A stretch of 64,000 bases of DNA from Skermanella stibiiresistens SB22 (GTDB lineage: Bacteria > Pseudomonadota > Alphaproteobacteria > Azospirillales > Azospirillaceae), in the NCBI RefSeq assembly GCF_000576635.1, contig NZ_AVFL01000019.1, forward strand, positions 62,001 through 126,000. Reading direction: 5' to 3'. The notes beneath the pieces were generated by a model. That model saw only the letters and a program-made list of their open reading frames with translations, searched no databases and had not been told where the DNA came from. The translations under genes and the position numbers were made by a program. Shown here in pieces: positions 60,396-64,000 of the stretch. How positions within the stretch are numbered: position 1 is the first letter of the stretch; each line of letters opens with the position of its first letter.

Positions 60396-62080
60396 CCGCC
60401 GTGTTTCCTGTTTCCGCCAGGCGTTTCCCCGCGACCGCTCTCGCCGGACTGGTCGCCGCATTGGGCGTCGGTTTGGCCGCCGCCCCCGCCTGGGCCGACG
60501 CCCTGACCGGGCCGACGACGCGCCAGAGCCTCAATCCGATCGCCATCGCGATGTTCCTCGGCTTCGTGGTGGTCACCTTGGGCATCACCTTCTGGGCGGC
60601 CCGGCGCGGAACAAGGACGGCCAGCGACTACTACGCCGCCGGGGGCGGCTTGAGCGGCTTCAAGAACGGGCTGGCGATCGCTGGCGACTATACTTCGGCG
60701 GCGACTTTCCTTGGCGTCACCGCCCTGGTCTACACGTCGGGCTACGACGGCATGATCTACGCGATCGGCTTTCTGGTCGGGTTTCCGATGATCCTGTTCC
60801 TGATCGCCGAACCGCTCCGCAACCTCGGCCGCTACACCTTCGCCGACGTCGCGGCCTACCGCCTGTCGGAGGTTCCGATCCGGACGGTGGCCGGCATCAA
60901 CACGCTGGTCATCGTCCTGTTCTACCTGATCGCGCAGCTGGTCGGGGCCGGCAAGCTGATCGAGCTGTTGTTCGGGCTGCCCTACCCTGTGGCGGTCGGC
61001 ATGGTCGGCATCCTGATGATGCTCTACGTGACCTTCGGCGGCATGCTGGCCACCACCTGGGTCCAGATCATCAAGGCGGTCCTGCTGCTTTCGGGAGCGG
61101 CGCTGATGTCGGTGCTGATCCTCGGCCGCTTCGGCTTCAGCCTGGAGGCGCTGTTCACCCAGGCCATCACCCTCCATCCCAAGAGTGCCGCGATCATGGC
61201 GCCGGGCGGGCTGGTCAAGGACCCCATCTCGGCCATGTCGCTGGGTGTCGCCTTGATCTTCGGCACCGCCGGGTTGCCGCACATCCTGATGCGCTTCTTC
61301 ACCGTCGCCGACGCCCGGCAGGCCCGCGTGTCGGTGCTGGTCGCGACGGGCTTCATCACCGTCTTCTACACGCTGCTGTTCGTGATCGGCTTTGGCGCCA
61401 TCGCCCTCGTGCTCGGCGATCCGGCCTTCAAGGACACGGCGGGCAATCTTGTCGGCGGGACGAACATGGTGGCCCTGCATCTGGCCAACGCGCTGGGCGG
61501 CTCGGTCCTGCTGGGCTTCATCTCGGCGGTGGCCTTCGCCACGATCCTGGCCGTAGTGTCGGGCCTGACGATCGCCGGAGCGTCCGCCGCCAGCCACGAT
61601 CTCTATGCCCGCGTCCTGAGGCGGGGCCGCGTCAGCGAGACGCAGGAAGTCCGGGTTTCCAAGTTCGCCGCCATCGCGATCAGCGTCGTCGCCATGGGCC
61701 TCGGTATCCTGTTCGAGAACCAGAACATCGCCTTCATGGTCGGACTGGTCTTCGCCATCGCGGCCAGCGCCAACTTCCCGATCATCTTCCTCTCGGTCGC
61801 CTGGAAGGGGTTGACGACGCGGGGCGCCGTCGCCGGGTCCCTGATCGGCTTGGCGAGCGCCCTGGTCCTGGTGGCCCTCGGGCCCAGCGTCTGGACCGTG
61901 ACCCTCAAGCTCGGCGCCGCACCCTTCCCCTACGACAACCCGGCGCTGTTCTCCGTGCCGCTGGCGTTCCTGACCTCGTGGATCGTCTCCAGGCTCGACC
62001 GGACCGAAGCCGCCGCCGTCGTCAAACAGGCTTTCGCCGCCCAGCACGTCAAGGCCCAGACCGGCCTCAGCCTCACCTAA
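60392..62080 (+). CDS. ActP-like sodium:solute symporter
   Basis: 562-residue member of the sodium:solute symporter family, about 13 helices, preceded by a signal-like N-terminus ('[21 protein letters not shown]'). '[34 protein letters not shown]' is typical of ActP, an acetate/monocarboxylate transporter. Coupled to DUF485. In this cluster it probably imports a short-chain or aromatic monocarboxylate. Confidence 0.92.
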   Translation: MTAVFPVSARRFPATALAGLVAALGVGLAAAPAWADALTGPTTRQSLNPIAIAMFLGFVVVTLGITFWAARRGTRTASDYYAAGGGLSGFKNGLAIAGDYTSAATFLGVTALVYTSGYDGMIYAIGFLVGFPMILFLIAEPLRNLGRYTFADVAAYRLSEVPIRTVAGINTLVIVLFYLIAQLVGAGKLIELLFGLPYPVAVGMVGILMMLYVTFGGMLATTWVQIIKAVLLLSGAALMSVLILGRFGFSLEALFTQAITLHPKSAAIMAPGGLVKDPISAMSLGVALIFGTAGLPHILMRFFTVADARQARVSVLVATGFITVFYTLLFVIGFGAIALVLGDPAFKDTAGNLVGGTNMVALHLANALGGSVLLGFISAVAFATILAVVSGLTIAGASAASHDLYARVLRRGRVSETQEVRVSKFAAIAISVVAMGLGILFENQNIAFMVGLVFAIAASANFPIIFLSVAWKGLTTRGAVAGSLIGLASALVLVALGPSVWTVTLKLGAAPFPYDNPALFSVPLAFLTSWIVSRLDRTEAAAVVKQAFAAQHVKAQTGLSLT

Positions 62081-62091
62081 GGAGAAAGATC

Positions 62092-62535
62092 ATGGAAAGA
62101 ACCGTCATCACGGAATGGCCGACCGCTCCCGCCGACTGGTCCCCCCAGCGCCGCGAGGAGTTCGCGGCCAAGGCCGGCAACGGCCAGGTCGGCAGCCGGC
62201 TGGTCTCCCAATCCGACCGGGTCCGCGTCTGGTCCCTCGGCCTCAAGCCCGGCGAGCGGATCGCCTTCCATACCCACGTGCTCGACTACTTCTGGACGGC
62301 GGTGACCGCCGGACGCGGGCGTTCCCATTTCGCCGACGGCCGCGTCTCGGAGATGGCCTACCAGCCCGGCGACACCCGCCACCACACCTATGCCGCCGGT
62401 GAGTTCATGATCCACGATCTCGAGAACATCGGCGACACCGAGATGGTCTTCACGACGGTCGAGTTCCTGGATAGCGCCAACGCTCCGCTCGACCTGCCCG
62501 CCGAAATCACCGCCGGCCTGTCCAAGGCGGCTTGA
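62092..62535 (+). CDS. cupin-domain protein
   Basis: 147-residue cupin with 'PGERIAFHTHVLDYFWTAVTAGRGRSHF' as motif 1 (HTH, incomplete metal set) and 'YQPGDTRHHTYAAGEFMIHDLENIG' as motif 2. AAGGAG precedes the ATG at 62092. It lies 11 nt after the symporter gene. It may be a metal-dependent isomerase or dioxygenase, or a binding protein. Confidence 0.83.
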   Translation: MERTVITEWPTAPADWSPQRREEFAAKAGNGQVGSRLVSQSDRVRVWSLGLKPGERIAFHTHVLDYFWTAVTAGRGRSHFADGRVSEMAYQPGDTRHHTYAAGEFMIHDLENIGDTEMVFTTVEFLDSANAPLDLPAEITAGLSKAA

Positions 62536-62567
62536 CCCTCAGCGATCATTCCAAGGGAGTCCCGGCC

Positions 62568-64000
62568 ATGAACGCCGCAGAGCTGTTGGTCCGCTGTCTC
62601 GAAAACGAAGGGGTCGACCGAATATTCGGCATCCCCGGCGAGGAGAACCTCGATGTCGTCGAAGCTCTCCGCCGCTCCTCGATCGAGCTAGTGCTGACCC
62701 GGCACGAACAATCCGCCGCCTTCATGGCCGCCACCCACGGACGGCTGACCGGCCGTCCCGGCGTCTGCATCAGCACGCTTGGTCCAGGGGCGCTCAATCT
62801 TTCGACCGGGGCGGCCTATGCCCATCTGGGCGCCATGCCGATGATCCTGATCACTGGTCAGAAGCCGATCCTGTCGAGCCGGCAGGCGCGCTTCCAGGTC
62901 GTGGATGTCGTCGCCGCCATGAAGCCGCTGACCAAGATGTCACGCCAGATCGTCAGCGGCTCCGTCATCCCGACCCTGGTGCGCGATGCCTTCCGCGTCG
63001 CGATGGAGGAACGCCCCGGTCCCGTCCATCTTGAACTGCCGGAGGACATCGCCGGAGAGGAGGTGCCGGAACTGGCGATGGTGCCGCCGCACCCCATCGA
63101 ACTTCCGGTGGCGCCGGTGGCTGCACTCGACCGCGCGGCGGCCATGATCCTGGCGGCCGAACGCCCGCTGGTCATGATGGGAGCGGTCGCCAGCCGCCCG
63201 CGCCTGGCCTCTAGCCTGTCGGACTTCGTCCGCCGCACCCAGATCCCGTTCTTCACGACCCAGACCGGCAAGGGATCGGTCGCCGGCGGCTCCAACCTCT
63301 ACATGGGCACGGCGGCGCTGTCGGAGCGCGACTATGTCCATGAAGCGATCGACAGGGCCGACCTGATCCTCGCGATAGGTCACGACACGGTCGAGAAACC
63401 GCCCTTCATCATGGGAGAGCGGGGACCGAAGGTGATCCATGTCGGCTATACCCCCGCCAATGTCGAGCAGGTGTTCTTCCCGCATGCCGAGGTCGTCGGC
63501 GACGTCGGCCCCAGCCTCGCCTTGCTGGCCGACCGGCTCGAAGGCAAGCTCAAGACGGCGTCGGCGCTGGCGCCGCTGCGGCAGCGGATCCTGGACCGCA
63601 TCCTCGACCGCGCCACCGAAAGCCGCTTCCCGCTGACGCCGCAGCGCATCGTCCACGACGTCCGGCAGGTCATACCCGAGGACGGCATCGTGGCGCTCGA
63701 CAACGGCATGTACAAGATCTGGTTCGCCCGCAACTATCGGACCCATGTCGCCAATACGCTGCTGCTCGACAACGCGCTGGCGACCATGGGTGCTGGATTG
63801 CCCTCGGCGATGATGGCGGCTCTGCTGCACCCCGAGCGGCGCGTGCTGGCGGTGTGCGGCGACGGCGGCTTCATGATGAACTCGCAGGAGATGGAAACCG
63901 CCGTTCGGCTCAAGCTGAACCTCGTCGTGCTGATCCTGGAGGACGGGGCCTACGGCATGATCCGCTGGAAGCAGGCGGTGGACGACTTCGCCGACTGGGG
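62568..64000 (+). CDS. ThDP-dependent enzyme, acetolactate synthase-like (partial)
   Basis: At least 477 residues, cut by the window end. 'TRHEQSAAFMA' holds the catalytic Glu of ThDP enzymes, 'GDGGFMMNSQEMETAVRL' with 'LEDGAYGMIRWKQ' is the ThDP/Mg motif, and the 'SRQARFQVVDVVAAM' segment is typical of the acetolactate synthase family. AAGGGAG precedes the ATG at 62568. It follows the cupin gene in the TetR-controlled cluster, so a catabolic rather than biosynthetic role (decarboxylation or ligation of a 2-oxo acid) is likely. Confidence 0.85.
   Translation, partial: MNAAELLVRCLENEGVDRIFGIPGEENLDVVEALRRSSIELVLTRHEQSAAFMAATHGRLTGRPGVCISTLGPGALNLSTGAAYAHLGAMPMILITGQKPILSSRQARFQVVDVVAAMKPLTKMSRQIVSGSVIPTLVRDAFRVAMEERPGPVHLELPEDIAGEEVPELAMVPPHPIELPVAPVAALDRAAAMILAAERPLVMMGAVASRPRLASSLSDFVRRTQIPFFTTQTGKGSVAGGSNLYMGTAALSERDYVHEAIDRADLILAIGHDTVEKPPFIMGERGPKVIHVGYTPANVEQVFFPHAEVVGDVGPSLALLADRLEGKLKTASALAPLRQRILDRILDRATESRFPLTPQRIVHDVRQVIPEDGIVALDNGMYKIWFARNYRTHVANTLLLDNALATMGAGLPSAMMAALLHPERRVLAVCGDGGFMMNSQEMETAVRLKLNLVVLILEDGAYGMIRWKQAVDDFADW

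Noticed and set aside
60377-62047. Long minus-strand frame opposite the ActP-like gene
   Set aside because: Antisense of a recognised symporter; no ribosome site and composition typical of shadow frames.
1-64000. CRISPR arrays, tRNA and rRNA genes, insertion sequences
   Set aside because: No regularly spaced repeats, cloverleaf-like segments, rRNA cores or transposase motifs were found by reading; a tRNAscan or ISfinder run would be decisive.

Overview
The window is about 64 kb of high-GC DNA (roughly two-thirds G+C by eye), densely packed with genes, with alphaproteobacterial-style content: many ABC importers, LysR/LacI/TetR/MarR regulators, dehydrogenases and an FNR/FixK-type box. A soil or rhizosphere Rhodospirillales-like organism (Skermanella/Azospirillum relatives) is a reasonable guess, but the sequence alone does not prove it. 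I saw no rRNA or tRNA genes, CRISPR array, prophage or intact insertion sequence. The window reads as a chromosomal or megaplasmid region specialised for nutrient uptake and catabolism.

Layout: (1) 30-1966, minus: three tiny, coupled small-protein genes ending in a RimK-like ATP-grasp ligase. (2) 2099-4251, minus: a 2-hydroxyacid dehydrogenase coupled to an enolase-superfamily dehydratase/racemase. (3) 4379-7575, minus: 3-hydroxybutyrate dehydrogenase, CBS protein, acetoacetate decarboxylase and a patatin, probably for 3-hydroxybutyrate/PHB turnover. (4) 7988-11872, minus: sulfonate/sulfate-ester uptake (ssuCBA order) with an alpha-ketoglutarate dioxygenase. (5) 12106-14225: an exported SRPBCC protein, a LysR and a MarR regulator; the MarR gene diverges from two alpha/beta hydrolases and a GMC oxidoreductase (14462-17804). 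(6) 17889-24139, minus: a polyamine-type ABC importer followed by an HpcH/HpaI-like aldolase, a nitrilase-fold amidase and an RraA-like protein.

(7) 24414-32266: a LacI regulator diverging from a seven-gene plus-strand cluster: hydroxyquinol-type intradiol dioxygenase, SDR, BKACE (DUF849), quinone reductase-like MDR, cupin, DctA and maleylacetate reductase. Dioxygenase, maleylacetate reductase and BKACE can be joined into a route from hydroxyquinol to 3-oxoadipate and then succinyl-CoA plus acetoacetate, which is the most interesting proposal here. A LacI-like palindrome fills the spacer of the predicted promoter. (8) 32462-38681: chemoreceptor, an FNR-box-controlled permease plus mini-thioredoxin, a lone GSU2403-type nucleotidyltransferase behind a large inverted repeat, a GNAT and a PhyH dioxygenase.

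(9) 39005-45122: LysR, YdcZ-type transporter, SDR, PaiB-like protein, the divergent argO/argP pair, and MFS/TetR. (10) 45173-49420, minus: an overlapping four-gene cassette (XapX, amidohydrolase, DoxX, MFS with C-terminal extension). (11) 49557-57770: methyltransferase, DenD-like dehydrogenase, LysR diverging from an exported hydrolase with an Asp nucleophile, membrane proteins, a Met-rich repeat protein, YciI, and another 2-hydroxyacid dehydrogenase. (12) 57906-64000: a TetR gene with three matching palindromes controlling an FAD monooxygenase, DUF485/ActP symporter, cupin and a ThDP (acetolactate-synthase-like) enzyme cut by the window end.

Most functions are assigned from motifs read by eye; no database search was run. 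Start codons were adjusted from Shine-Dalgarno-like sequences and overlaps where possible.
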